DNA of 64,000 nt from Paraflavitalea pollutisoli (GTDB lineage: Bacteria > Bacteroidota > Bacteroidia > Chitinophagales > Chitinophagaceae): assembly GCF_029360705.1 (NCBI RefSeq), contig NZ_JARKMX010000002.1:62001-126000 (forward strand), in the 5' to 3' direction. A program made the position numbers and the translations under genes. Below the pieces are notes generated by a model. The model had not been told where the DNA came from. It saw only the letters and a list, made by a program, of their open reading frames with translations, and ran no database searches. The first letter of the stretch is position 1. Every line of letters begins with the position of its first letter. Positions 34,933 through 43,028 of this stretch are shown here, in pieces.

Positions 34933-36102
34933 CTAGCCCACAAAAGGATTGAGTGCGCGAAGAGATTGTACCGTTTCAGTCACCTTTTCGATCGTATAAG
35001 TAATTTCTTCTTCTGTAGTAAAGCGGCCCAGGCTAAAACGAAGTGAACTGCGGGCCATTTCGTCCTGCAATCCCAGGGCTTTAAGTACAAAGCTGGGCTC
35101 CATCGAAGCCGACGTACAGGCAGAGCCGGTAGCTACTGCAATTTGCTTATTGAAGCCGAGCATGAGTGCATTGCCCTCCACCTGGGCAAACGCGAGGTTA
35201 CTTACTTGCGGCAGACGATGTTGCCGGTTGCCATTTACCTGTACCCCCTTTAATTGCAGCAAGGCATTTTCCAATTGGTCGCGCAGGTGGGCCATCCGGA
35301 TACGTTCATGCTCCAATGTCAACCGGCAGAGCTCAGCTGCCTTACCCAATCCTACGATACCGGGTACATTGAGTGTACCACTGCGCATACCGCGTTCATG
35401 ACCACCGCCATCGATCTGGGCAGTGAGCCGTACGCGTGGGTTCTTGCGCCTGATATACAGCGCCCCTACCCCTTTCGGGCCATACAGCTTGTGGGCGGAG
35501 AAACTCATCAGGTCGATTTCGTCGCTAATCACTTGTACGGGAATCTTTCCCACCGCCTGGGTCGCATCGCTGAAGAAGATAACGTTGTGTTTTTTGGCGA
35601 TGCGGCCGATGGCCTGCACGGGCTGTATTACGCCGGTTTCATTGTTGGCGTACATGATCGCAATGAGTATCGTAGCCGGTGTGATCGCCGCTTCCAACTG
35701 TTGCAGGTCGATAAGGCCCTCGCTATTCACCGGCAGGTAGGTGACAGACGCACCCTGCTTTTCGAGGTGTTTGCAGGCATCCAGTACGGCCTTGTGCTCG
35801 GTGACACAAGTGATGAGGTGATTGCCTTTGGCAGCGTACATTTCCGCTACCCCTTTCAACGCCAGGTTATTGCTTTCCGTAGCACCAGAGGTGAAAACGA
35901 TCTCTGTAGGATCGGCACCAATCAGGGCTGCCACCTGTTGGCGGGCATAGTCGACCGCTTCTTCTGCCTGCCAGCCAAGCGCATGCTGCCGGCTGGCTGC
36001 GTTGCCAAACTGTGTGGTAAAATAGGGCAACATGGCCTCCACCACCTGTGGATCGCAAGGGGTAGTGGCATTGTAATCGAGGTATATGGGAAACTGCAGC
36101 AT
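34933..36102 (-). CDS. Cysteine desulfurase (NifS/IscS family)
   Basis: A 389-residue PLP enzyme that removes sulfur from L-cysteine as a persulfide for Fe-S cluster and tRNA thiolation. It begins IYLDYNATTPCDPQVVEAML. It has TSGATESNNLALKG, the PLP lysine in MSFSAHKLYGPKGVGALY (about residue 207), and the active cysteine loop ATGSACTSASMEPS (about 330). The short active-site loop and overall form are IscS/NifS-like (group I) rather than SufS-like. It is monocistronic, convergent with the M56 gene and divergent from mce. Confidence 0.94.
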   Translation of the reverse strand: MLQFPIYLDYNATTPCDPQVVEAMLPYFTTQFGNAASRQHALGWQAEEAVDYARQQVAALIGADPTEIVFTSGATESNNLALKGVAEMYAAKGNHLITCVTEHKAVLDACKHLEKQGASVTYLPVNSEGLIDLQQLEAAITPATILIAIMYANNETGVIQPVQAIGRIAKKHNVIFFSDATQAVGKIPVQVISDEIDLMSFSAHKLYGPKGVGALYIRRKNPRVRLTAQIDGGGHERGMRSGTLNVPGIVGLGKAAELCRLTLEHERIRMAHLRDQLENALLQLKGVQVNGNRQHRLPQVSNLAFAQVEGNALMLGFNKQIAVATGSACTSASMEPSFVLKALGLQDEMARSSLRFSLGRFTTEEEITYTIEKVTETVQSLRALNPFVG

Positions 36103-36117
36103 ATATTTTTCCTAACA

Positions 36118-36125
36118 CAAATCTA
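36118..36125 (-). promoter_or_regulatory. -7 box TAGATTTG for the cysteine desulfurase
   Basis: A perfect TAnnTTTG on minus, 15 nt from ATG 36102. Confidence 0.6.
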
Positions 36126-36153
36126 CCTCAATTGGTTGATTCGCATTCCCCGG

Positions 36154-36161
36154 TATCTTTG
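36154..36161 (+). promoter_or_regulatory. -7 box TATCTTTG for mce
   Basis: A perfect TAnnTTTG, 21 nt upstream of ATG 36183. It lies inside the longer reading frame that opens at 36132, so it excludes that start. Confidence 0.6.
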
Positions 36162-36182
36162 GAGACTTCAAATCCAAACGAT

Positions 36183-36593
36183 ATGCTGAAAGTAGAACAT
36201 ATTGGTATTGCTGTAAAAGACCTGGCACAATCCATCCCGCTCTTCGAGAAACTGCTCAATACGCCCTGTTACAAAACCGAATCGGTAGCGAGTGAGCAGG
36301 TCACCACCGCCTTCTTTCGCCAGGGCGACACGAAGATCGAACTACTGGAAAGCAGCTCTCCCGAAGGAGTGATCGCAAAGTTTATCGACAAAAAGGGAGA
36401 AGGCATGCACCATATCGCTTTTGAGGTGGCCGACCTCGAAGTCGAGATGCAGCGCCTGCAGAACGAGGGATTCACCCTCCTCAACCCCACCCCCAAATTA
36501 GGCGCCGATAACAAACGTATCTGCTTTCTGCATCCCAAAGGAACCAATGGTGTATTGATCGAGCTGTGCCAGGAGATCAAACCCGGAGAGTAG
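36183..36593 (+). CDS. mce: Methylmalonyl-CoA epimerase
   Basis: A 136-residue vicinal-oxygen-chelate protein that interconverts (R)- and (S)-methylmalonyl-CoA. It starts MLKVEHIGIAVKDL, with the first metal His in EHIGIAV. It has TKIELLESSSPEG, a second metal His in GEGMHHIAFEVADL, and a C-terminal GTNGVLIELCQE providing the Glu ligand. This set matches epimerase rather than glyoxalase I. It fits with the B12-binding mutase tail at 1-168 and indicates a propionyl-CoA/succinyl-CoA route. Confidence 0.93.
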   Translation: MLKVEHIGIAVKDLAQSIPLFEKLLNTPCYKTESVASEQVTTAFFRQGDTKIELLESSSPEGVIAKFIDKKGEGMHHIAFEVADLEVEMQRLQNEGFTLLNPTPKLGADNKRICFLHPKGTNGVLIELCQEIKPGE

Positions 36594-36634
36594 ACTGGTA
36601 CGCTCAAACAAAAGCGGCATCGCTAGCCCCGCCC

Positions 36635-37684
36635 CTAGTTTCCCGGAGGGCCAAAGCGCGGGTCTTTGATAAAGGAAGAGTCGGTCAACGTGCGCAGAAA
36701 GAATTGTAAGTAAGTCTTGTCGTTGTTGGTAAGCGGAATCCCGTTTCTCACCAACGGATCGACGGTAGCACTGACCTGTACCCCGCTGTTGTAATGTTCC
36801 AATGCCTGGTTGACCGAAATGAACCTTCCATCGTGGGCGTAAGGAAAACTCACATACAGATTGCGCAGGCTGGGCACCTTGAACTTGAGTGAGTCGGCTT
36901 TATTGTTGGTGATGCGCATACGGCCATAGTCTTTGATCGTAGGATCGACCGACAGGCCGGTATTGCGAAAACTATTGTCGGTAAATAAAGGCTCGGCATG
37001 ACAGCTATTACACTTCGCCTGGAAGATCGCATACCCCATCTGCTCCTGGGCATTGAAATTGGTCAGGCCTTTTTTCACCTGGTCGTATTTTGAATTGGCC
37101 GAGACCATCGAGCCTGTAAACTGCGTCAAGGCATACAGCATGCGCTGGCTGTTGATGGTCTCATCGCCAAAAGCAGCTTTGAACAGGGATTTGTACGTCC
37201 CATCCTGCCCAAGTTTCTTCAATACATTGTTGAGGTCCTCGGCCATTTCATTGGGTGCGGTGAGCGGTGCCAGGGGCTGCACCTCCAGGTTGACGATACC
37301 CCCATCCCAATGTGTTTGCTGTTGCCATACCAGGTTAAACAGGGGTGGTGCGTTGCGTGTGGTAAATTGATTATCGAAACCATGGCTGAAGTTGTGGTCG
37401 AAGGTGGCGAATGCGGCAAACTGCTGATGGCAGGAAGCGCAAGGGATATTGCCATCTTTTGAGAGACGGCCATCGTAAAACAATTTGCGACCGAGTTCAA
37501 AGCCTTCTTCCGTCAGCGGATTGTTGGTAAACGTATAATGCGGAGCGGGGAAACCTGGCGGTACCGTGAAGGTGAGCGGCGTGGGACCGCTTTTGCTGCC
37601 ATCTCCTCCTTTCTTACAGGCCTGTATCCATACAGTGCCCAGGATGAGCAATAAAAGGATCCGTATCGTCCATCGTATTGTCAC
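36635..37684 (-). CDS. Diheme cytochrome c peroxidase / MauG-like protein (MbnH-type)
   Basis: A 349-residue lipoprotein (lipobox Cys23 in WIQACKK) with two c-type heme motifs, CASCHQ (Cys82/Cys85/His86) and CNSCHAE (Cys225/Cys228/His229). It has the family segments LFYDGRLSKDGNIPC, TTRNAPPLFNLVWQQQTHWDG and KVPSLRNLYVSFPYAHDGRF. The family includes bacterial peroxidases, MauG and MbnH. Its gene starts 2 bp after an MbnP-like gene, so by analogy with the characterised MbnPH pair it may oxidise a tryptophan in that partner rather than act only on H2O2. That substrate is inference. Confidence 0.88.
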   Translation of the reverse strand: MTIRWTIRILLLLILGTVWIQACKKGGDGSKSGPTPLTFTVPPGFPAPHYTFTNNPLTEEGFELGRKLFYDGRLSKDGNIPCASCHQQFAAFATFDHNFSHGFDNQFTTRNAPPLFNLVWQQQTHWDGGIVNLEVQPLAPLTAPNEMAEDLNNVLKKLGQDGTYKSLFKAAFGDETINSQRMLYALTQFTGSMVSANSKYDQVKKGLTNFNAQEQMGYAIFQAKCNSCHAEPLFTDNSFRNTGLSVDPTIKDYGRMRITNNKADSLKFKVPSLRNLYVSFPYAHDGRFISVNQALEHYNSGVQVSATVDPLVRNGIPLTNNDKTYLQFFLRTLTDSSFIKDPRFGPPGN

Positions 37685-37686
37685 GG

Positions 37687-38493
37687 TTAATTATTGGTGA
37701 CCTCTACCACTGTAAACATCTTCGAATAGTTGTCTGCGATCTGCTGTGCCAGGGCGCCAGGCATCATCACACCCGCATTGGCACTGATGCGTATATCGTG
37801 GGGGTTGCTGAACCAGTCGTATACATCGGCCGAGATGGTCAAGTCTGTTTTCCCCTTCGATTTCATATCTATATCGTTGTTCATTGGGAATAGCAGGATG
37901 ATCTTTTTAATCACGGATTCCGACTGCCGGAAACCGCCAATATGATACTTGAAGGTATTGGCGGGCGCGGTAGAAGCGGGTGAAGTACCCTCCAGCTTGG
38001 CCATGATATAACCGGTATTCCATTCCCAGAACATGCCTTGGGCAGGATCGAGTACACCATCCTGGGCGCCGCTTACGTTGAGCACACTGTCTACTCCCAT
38101 GGTAAAGGCGATGCGGTTGTACTTATAAGGAAGAACATTCAGCTTGATGGTGGTGCTGTTGGAATCGGCGAAATCAATGAGGTAATAATCCTGGTCGCCG
38201 GCCCGGTAGATCTTGTTGGAGTCGGTATTCATCAACTCGATGCCGTGAATGTAGAATTTGAAGGCACTTACCTTGAACGACTCGTTGAATTCATTTTTGT
38301 AGGTAACCGTATCGAAATACATAGGTTGGTTATCAAACTGCACCACGGGCCTGAAGTTGATCACGATGTTGTGGTCGGGCTCGTCGATCCCGTCCATTTT
38401 CAGTTCTTTCTGACAGGCTACAAAGAATAATGCCAGCAGGCAAAGGCTGATGGTATGGGTCAGTATGGGAGTAATGTGTCGCTGTTTGGTCAT
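37687..38493 (-). CDS. MbnP-like copper-binding lipoprotein
   Basis: I place the start at ATG 38493; an in-frame GTG lies at 38499. The protein (about 268 residues) has a lipoprotein signal with lipobox FFVACQKE, followed by a beta-sandwich domain. It opens IVINFRPVVQFDNQPMYFDT and includes SAFKFYIHGIEL. The conserved FWEWNTGYIMAKLEG segment is typical of MbnP-family proteins, which bind copper and in which a Trp is converted to kynurenine by the diheme partner. The two Trp of that segment are candidate targets. The partner gene follows with a 2-bp gap. Confidence 0.85.
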   Translation of the reverse strand: MTKQRHITPILTHTISLCLLALFFVACQKELKMDGIDEPDHNIVINFRPVVQFDNQPMYFDTVTYKNEFNESFKVSAFKFYIHGIELMNTDSNKIYRAGDQDYYLIDFADSNSTTIKLNVLPYKYNRIAFTMGVDSVLNVSGAQDGVLDPAQGMFWEWNTGYIMAKLEGTSPASTAPANTFKYHIGGFRQSESVIKKIILLFPMNNDIDMKSKGKTDLTISADVYDWFSNPHDIRISANAGVMMPGALAQQIADNYSKMFTVVEVTNN

Positions 38494-38508
38494 GTGCACG
38501 GTTTTAGG

Positions 38509-38919
38509 TCAGAGATCGGAAGGCCTGATCTTTTGCCGGTGTTGTTTTTGCCCGGACTGCTTCTTTTTAGAGTCCAGCCGCTTTTCTTTGGAGGCTTTGG
38601 AAGGTTTGGTGGCAACACGCTTCTTTTCTTTTTTGAGGGCCTGTTCGATCAGCGCGTGCATCTTTTCCAGTACTTCCAGCTTGTTCTCCAATTGCGACCG
38701 GTGTACCTGGCTTTTCACTTGCAAAAATCCTTCCGAATTCACCCGGGAAGCCAGCTTTAATTGCAAACGTTCTTTCTGTTGATCGCTCAATACCAACGAA
38801 TTGCCGATATGAAAGTACCCTTCCACCATCGACTCTACCTTATTGACGTTCTGTCCGCCTTTACCGCCGCTGCGGGCCGTTTTAAAGACGATCTCTTTGG
38901 TTATATCTATATTACTCAT
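38509..38919 (-). CDS. arfB: Peptidyl-tRNA hydrolase / ribosome rescue factor ArfB
   Basis: A 136-residue release-factor-like protein with the catalytic GGQ at residues 21-23 (ARSGGKGGQNVNKVES). The basic, Lys/Arg/Gln-rich C-terminal tail (EKRLDSKKKQSGQKQHRQK) inserts into the empty mRNA channel of stalled ribosomes. It frees peptides from non-stop complexes. Length and the tail separate it from RF1/RF2. Its stop lies 15 bp upstream of mbnP on the same strand, so the three genes may be one transcript without obvious shared function. Confidence 0.93.
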   Translation of the reverse strand: MSNIDITKEIVFKTARSGGKGGQNVNKVESMVEGYFHIGNSLVLSDQQKERLQLKLASRVNSEGFLQVKSQVHRSQLENKLEVLEKMHALIEQALKKEKKRVATKPSKASKEKRLDSKKKQSGQKQHRQKIRPSDL

Positions 38920-38981
38920 AATACGCGGGCATTTTGCCGGTTGCCCAATTCTCCCATAAATTTACAAACTAACCTATAAAT

Positions 38982-39433
38982 ATGCGGGCAGTAATACAGC
39001 GCGTCAGTCAGGCCAGTGTAACGATCAATGATGTAATACGCTCATCCATCGGAAATGGTTTGTTGGTGTTGGTAGGAATTGAAGATGCAGACACCCCCGA
39101 AGACGTAGAATGGCTCAGCAACAAGATCATCAACCTACGCATTTTTAATGATGACAACGGGGTCATGAATGTTTCGGTCAGGGAAAACGGTGGCGATATC
39201 ATCCTGGTGAGCCAGTTTACGCTGCATCCGCCACTAAAAAGGGCAACCGGCCCTCTTATATCCGGGCCAGTAAACCCGATATCGCCGTGCCCCTGTATGA
39301 AAAAATGATCGCCCGGCTGGAGCAGGACCTGGGTAAGGGCATCGGTACCGGTGAATTTGGGGCAGACATGAAAGTGAGTTTGCTCAACGATGGCCCTGTC
39401 ACGATCATCATAGACACGAAAAACAAAGAATAG
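38982..39433 (+). pseudogene. dtd: D-aminoacyl-tRNA deacylase, frameshifted
   Basis: The first 82 codons read as Dtd (MRAVIQRVSQASVTIND ... [11 protein letters not shown]), then the frame ends early in unrelated residues at 39308. The expected continuation lies in another frame: [20 protein letters not shown] through [20 protein letters not shown] to TAG 39431-39433. The break falls right after CAT 39225-39227. Restoring a single base there (for example G, giving His-Ala-Ala-Thr) rejoins the full ~150-residue enzyme, including the SQFTL and NRPS active-site motifs. Either the gene is a recent pseudogene or one base is missing from the assembly. Dtd removes D-amino acids from mischarged tRNAs. 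Confidence 0.88.
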
Positions 39434-39456
39434 CCTCAAAACACAAAAAAGCTAAT

Positions 39457-39789
39457 ATGGAAATCACATTGAATGAAGCCCAGGACCAGGTCGACCACTG
39501 GATTAAAACGGTGGGCGTGCGATATTTCAATGAACTCACCAACCTGGGTATCCTGATGGAAGAGGTTGGCGAACTGTCGCGCTTGATGGTGCGTACCTAT
39601 GGCGAGCAGTCGTTTAAGGAAAGTGACAAGAACAAGCTATTGTCGGATGAGATGGCCGATGTATTGTGGGTGCTGATCTGCCTGGCCAACCAGACGGGTG
39701 TGAACCTGACGGAGGCGCTCCAAAAGAATTTCGAGAAGAAAAATATCCGAGATGCCCGCCGCCACCTGGATAATGAGAAGTTGCAATAA
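39457..39789 (+). CDS. MazG-like nucleotide pyrophosphohydrolase
   Basis: A 110-residue all-alpha NTP-PPase. It carries the metal-binding pattern EEVGELSRLM (about 31-40) and SDEMADVLWVLICLAN (about 67-82), the EExGE...DExxD motif of MazG/RS21-C6 proteins. Such enzymes hydrolyse nucleoside triphosphates to monophosphates, cleaning the pool of non-canonical nucleotides. It starts 23 bp after the dtd stop, and the hypothetical membrane protein follows after 14 bp, suggesting one operon. Confidence 0.9.
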   Translation: MEITLNEAQDQVDHWIKTVGVRYFNELTNLGILMEEVGELSRLMVRTYGEQSFKESDKNKLLSDEMADVLWVLICLANQTGVNLTEALQKNFEKKNIRDARRHLDNEKLQ

Positions 39790-39803
39790 GGTTTTCGATC
39801 CAT

Positions 39804-40811
39804 ATGAACGATGAAGAATTATCCGTCGAAGAACGGATCAAAAAAGCGGTGGCGTATGCGCTGCCGCAGGTAGCCGGGCATGGCGACGCAGACAGCATCG
39901 TGCACGAAATCAAATCCCTCTTTCGGCTCACGCAGGAAGAGGCCGCACAGGCTTATTCCCAGATGCGGCAGCAATACAATAGGATCTATGAGCGAACGAT
40001 CTGCCGTTACAACCTTATCGTATTGGCATCAGCAGGGATTGCGCTGCTTGCCTTTACCACTTATTTACTCCTGGGAAATGCGATACGAGAAAGCGCTGCA
40101 GGCATCATCCTCATCGTGATCGCGGTGGTAGCCATATTGGTAGCTGCAGGCGCAATGATCAAGGTGACGGGAATCTGGCAGGAGAAGAGATACCAACCAT
40201 TTATCGATCGGCCCCGCCTTTTTTTCATCGGAGAGCGGGAAGCTATGTTATGGCATGCCTGGAAGTTGTTACCTATGGGCATCTTTCTCCTGGTAGTGGC
40301 ATCCTTCCAATATCTCACCGATCAGGGTATGCTCAACCTCAACGCACTGGACACCAGTGATCCTAAAAAAATATACCATCAGCCCTATTGGGTGAAAATA
40401 GCTGACGGAAAAAATCCGCAGTATGGTTATGCCTTTTCCTTTTACGAAGATCCGCAGGTATACCAGCTGCCGGATGATTTAAGCCAGGATGGGCACCCCA
40501 ACTACTCCATCCGCGACGTATTTGCCAATGATACCGTGCAGATCGTGTACGACCGGAAAGAGGAGCCGCTGATCAGGGACCGGTATGAATCGCACAAGAT
40601 CCGAATCTACAACATAATAAAAGAAGGGAAACCTTACCTGGACCTGGCCCAACGAAACACGTCCATTTATGAAAAAAACAAAGCGCAAGCCCGATGGGGC
40701 CTATTGGGGTTTATGCTAATCGAATTTATTGCGGTAGTGGTGCTTTTTTGCCAGGTGTTGAAAAGCCGGCAGGAGCTTGTCGTTCGATACGGTGCAGCCA
40801 ATAGATCGTAA
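39804..40811 (+). CDS. Hypothetical multi-pass membrane protein
   Basis: I do not recognise a family. The 335-residue protein has a helical cytoplasmic N-terminus (about 1-65, acidic then IKKAVAYALPQVAG and a Gln-rich helix). Two membrane helices follow at about 72-92 and 97-120, a third near 155-172 (LPMGIFLLVVASFQYL), a soluble region of about 130 residues and a final helix (LLGFMLIEFIAVVVLF). The soluble part (KIADGKNPQYGYAFSFYEDP ... DTVQIVYDRKEEP) looks beta-rich and may lie outside the cytoplasm. It is probably the third gene of the dtd-mazG unit. Confidence 0.65.
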   Translation: MNDEELSVEERIKKAVAYALPQVAGHGDADSIVHEIKSLFRLTQEEAAQAYSQMRQQYNRIYERTICRYNLIVLASAGIALLAFTTYLLLGNAIRESAAGIILIVIAVVAILVAAGAMIKVTGIWQEKRYQPFIDRPRLFFIGEREAMLWHAWKLLPMGIFLLVVASFQYLTDQGMLNLNALDTSDPKKIYHQPYWVKIADGKNPQYGYAFSFYEDPQVYQLPDDLSQDGHPNYSIRDVFANDTVQIVYDRKEEPLIRDRYESHKIRIYNIIKEGKPYLDLAQRNTSIYEKNKAQARWGLLGFMLIEFIAVVVLFCQVLKSRQELVVRYGAANRS

Positions 40812-41055
40812 TCGTACAGATGCCGGTAAGAGTGGTGCCTGTCCCCATTTGCCAGAAATGGTTGACGACCTTACGCACGAGCCCGGCACATACGAAGATC
40901 GCCGGCCCAACCAATTGTTGTACGCCCAACCCCTGGGTGGGATCACTCCACGCCCAGCGGGGCGTAAAAGCCTCCTTTATGATATTTACGGTATAACCCT
41001 GCCACAGCAGCTCTTGCGGAAGCGCTCCGGCAGGGTATCCTTTTTTAAAGTCGCA
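40726..41055 (-). other. Open minus frame with protein-like content, no ATG start
   Basis: A 110-codon frame runs from just after TAG 41056-41058 to TAA 40726-40728. Its conceptual peptide (KKGYPAGALPQELLWQGYTV ... VQQLVGPAIFVCAG ... GICTITIYWLHRIER) looks like a small membrane protein. It overlaps the end of the convergent 39804-40811 gene by 86 bp. The only usual start codon I find is TTG at 40929, which removes the first third. It could be a real small gene with an odd start, or the decayed 3' part of one. The gene at 41395-41063 lies 7 bp upstream on the same strand. Confidence 0.3.
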
Positions 41056-41062
41056 CTACGGA

Positions 41063-41395
41063 TTATCTGCGAGAAATATCTACCAGTTTGTAGATCAAAC
41101 CACCAATACCGACGAGCATCATGACGAGGCCAAATATGTACAGGCCGCTACCAGACTGATATTTGCTCATTTTCATGATACCACTAAAAATAAAGTAAAC
41201 GGATACGAGCATCGACATGATCCCGATGCCCTGAGAGGATTTGGCGCGACTGGCGACATTATTTCGCTTCAGGGCGCTGTTGACTTCATCGGTGGAGAAC
41301 TGCTGATTGAGGAGGTTCTTTCGGATCTCATCGAGCGAGAAGCCTGCAGCGATCTGTTTGTCGATTTCCAGCTGGAGGGTTTCATTGTTTGCCAT
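41063..41395 (-). CDS. Small hypothetical membrane protein
   Basis: A 110-residue protein. The N-terminal ~45 residues form amphipathic helices (LQLEIDKQIAAGFSLDEIRK, then FSTDEVNSALKRN), resembling the short helical domains that precede small membrane proteins in Bacteroidota. Two hydrophobic segments follow (GIMSMLVSVYFIFSGIM, and LYIFGLVMMLVGIGGLIYKL). I cannot name a family. The adjacent downstream frame at 40726-41055 may be related or co-transcribed. Confidence 0.65.
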   Translation of the reverse strand: MANNETLQLEIDKQIAAGFSLDEIRKNLLNQQFSTDEVNSALKRNNVASRAKSSQGIGIMSMLVSVYFIFSGIMKMSKYQSGSGLYIFGLVMMLVGIGGLIYKLVDISRR

Positions 41396-41486
41396 GGGTA
41401 CGGATTTATGGAGCTAAAAGTAAGCGCGCGGCCGCGCAATCGCAATAGCTGAATATTTTTAAGCATCCAGGCCTGTAAACCAATTA

Positions 41487-41519
41487 TTTGCCAGCTGATT
41501 GATGCATCCGGCTGGCAAA
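41487..41519. repeat. Inverted repeat upstream of glycyl-tRNA synthetase
   Basis: TTTGCCAGC (41487-41495) and GCTGGCAAA (41511-41519) pair perfectly around 15 nt. The site lies upstream of the glyS -7 box, so it would not be in the mRNA leader; it may be a protein-binding site or a terminator. Confidence 0.5.
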
Positions 41520-41574
41520 AATTATATGCGTACTATTTTTTCATTCTATTGAGATAGATAATATTAGCCCGTCT

Positions 41575-41582
41575 TATCTTTG
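41575..41582 (+). promoter_or_regulatory. -7 box TATCTTTG for glycyl-tRNA synthetase
   Basis: A perfect TAnnTTTG whose last base is only 6 nt before ATG 41589. With the usual distance to the start point, the mRNA would be leaderless or have one to two leader bases. Confidence 0.6.
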
Positions 41583-41588
41583 CCCGCT

Positions 41589-43028
41589 ATGGCAACAAAC
41601 GATAATAAGTTTCAGGCGATCGTCTCGCATTGCAAAGAATACGGTTTCATTTTCCAATCCAGTGAGATCTATGATGGGTTAGCAGCAGTTTACGATTACG
41701 GCCAATGGGGCAGTGAACTGAAAAAGAACATCCGCGATTACTGGTGGAAGAGCATGACCCAAATGCACGAGAACATCGTCGGTATCGATGCTGCTATCTT
41801 CATGCACCCCACTACCTGGAAAGCCAGTGGTCACGTGGACAATTTCAGCGATCCCATGATCGACAACAAGGACAGCAACAAACGCTACCGGGTCGACCAC
41901 CTGATCGAAGCCCATGCCGACATCCTGGAAAAAGAAGGCAAAAAAGCAGAAGCAGATGCACTGCTCGCAACGATGGAAGCTTTGCTGGGAAAAGACGACC
42001 TGGCTGGTCTCAAAACCTTAATCGAAGACAACAAGATAAAATGTACGGTCAGCGGCACGTCCAACTGGACCGACGTACGTCAGTTCAACTTGATGTTCTC
42101 TACCCAGCTGGGTAGCGTAGCCGACGAAGCCAGCGAGATCTACCTGCGCCCGGAAACGGCCCAGGGTATCTTCGTCAACTTCCTCAATGTGCAGAAGACC
42201 GGCCGGATGAAGATACCTTTTGGTATTGCCCAGATCGGTAAGGCCTTTAGAAACGAGATCGTTGCCCGCCAGTTCGTATTTCGTATGCGCGAATTCGAAC
42301 AGATGGAGATGCAATTCTTTATTCGCCCTGGCACAGAAGACCAATGGTATGAGTACTGGAAAGCAGAGCGTCTGAAATGGCACCTGAGCCTGGGTATTTC
42401 ACCGGAAAGATACCGTTACCACGACCACGTAAAGCTGGCCCATTATGCCAAAGCGGCTTGTGATATCGAGTACGAATTTCCCATTGGCTTCAAGGAAGTA
42501 GAAGGTATTCACTCACGCGGCGATTTTGACCTTACCCAGCATCAGACCTATAGCAAAAAGAAAATGCAATACTTTGATGCTGAGATCAATCAGAACTATG
42601 TGCCGTATGTGATCGAAACCTCTATTGGTCTCGATAGAACGGTATTGCTGATCCTCAGCGAAGCCTATGTGGAAGAAGACCTGAGTACACCTGAAAAACA
42701 GGATAGCCGGGTGGTACTGAAATTTCCGCCCAAACTGGCCCCCATCAAGCTGGCCATTTTACCATTAACGAAAAAAGATGGCTTGCCAGAAATTGGTCGG
42801 CAGATCATGAACGATTGCAAATCAAGCTTTTATTGCTTCTACGAAGAAAAAGACGCCATCGGTAAACGCTACCGTCGCATGGATGCTATTGGGACCCCTT
42901 TCTGCGTAACCGTCGACCACCAAACCAAGGAAGATAATACGGTGACAATCAGGTATCGCGATACCATGCAGCAGGAACGCATTCCGATAAATAAAATATT
43001 GGAAATTGTTCAAAAACAGATTATTTAA
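41589..43028 (+). CDS. glyS: Glycyl-tRNA synthetase (dimeric, class II)
   Basis: About 479 residues. I use ATG 41589 because the nine bases before it in frame overlap the -7 box. It charges tRNA-Gly. Class II motifs are visible: KNIRDYWWKSM with HPTTWKASGHVDNFSDPMID near the N-terminus, YLRPETAQGIFVNFLNVQ (motif region), and FGIAQIGKAFRNEIVARQFV with FRMREFEQMEMQFF (motif 2). Near the C-terminus is the ETSIGLDRTVLLILSEAY motif 3 region. The C-terminal anticodon-binding domain begins VVLKFPPKLAPIK. This is the alpha2 archaeal/eukaryal-like GlyRS, not the alpha2beta2 GlyQS type. Confidence 0.96.
   Translation: MATNDNKFQAIVSHCKEYGFIFQSSEIYDGLAAVYDYGQWGSELKKNIRDYWWKSMTQMHENIVGIDAAIFMHPTTWKASGHVDNFSDPMIDNKDSNKRYRVDHLIEAHADILEKEGKKAEADALLATMEALLGKDDLAGLKTLIEDNKIKCTVSGTSNWTDVRQFNLMFSTQLGSVADEASEIYLRPETAQGIFVNFLNVQKTGRMKIPFGIAQIGKAFRNEIVARQFVFRMREFEQMEMQFFIRPGTEDQWYEYWKAERLKWHLSLGISPERYRYHDHVKLAHYAKAACDIEYEFPIGFKEVEGIHSRGDFDLTQHQTYSKKKMQYFDAEINQNYVPYVIETSIGLDRTVLLILSEAYVEEDLSTPEKQDSRVVLKFPPKLAPIKLAILPLTKKDGLPEIGRQIMNDCKSSFYCFYEEKDAIGKRYRRMDAIGTPFCVTVDHQTKEDNTVTIRYRDTMQQERIPINKILEIVQKQII

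Noticed and set aside
41500-41588. T-box or other riboswitch upstream of glyS
   Set aside because: The -7 box lies only 6 nt before the start codon, leaving no leader RNA in which a riboswitch could fold.
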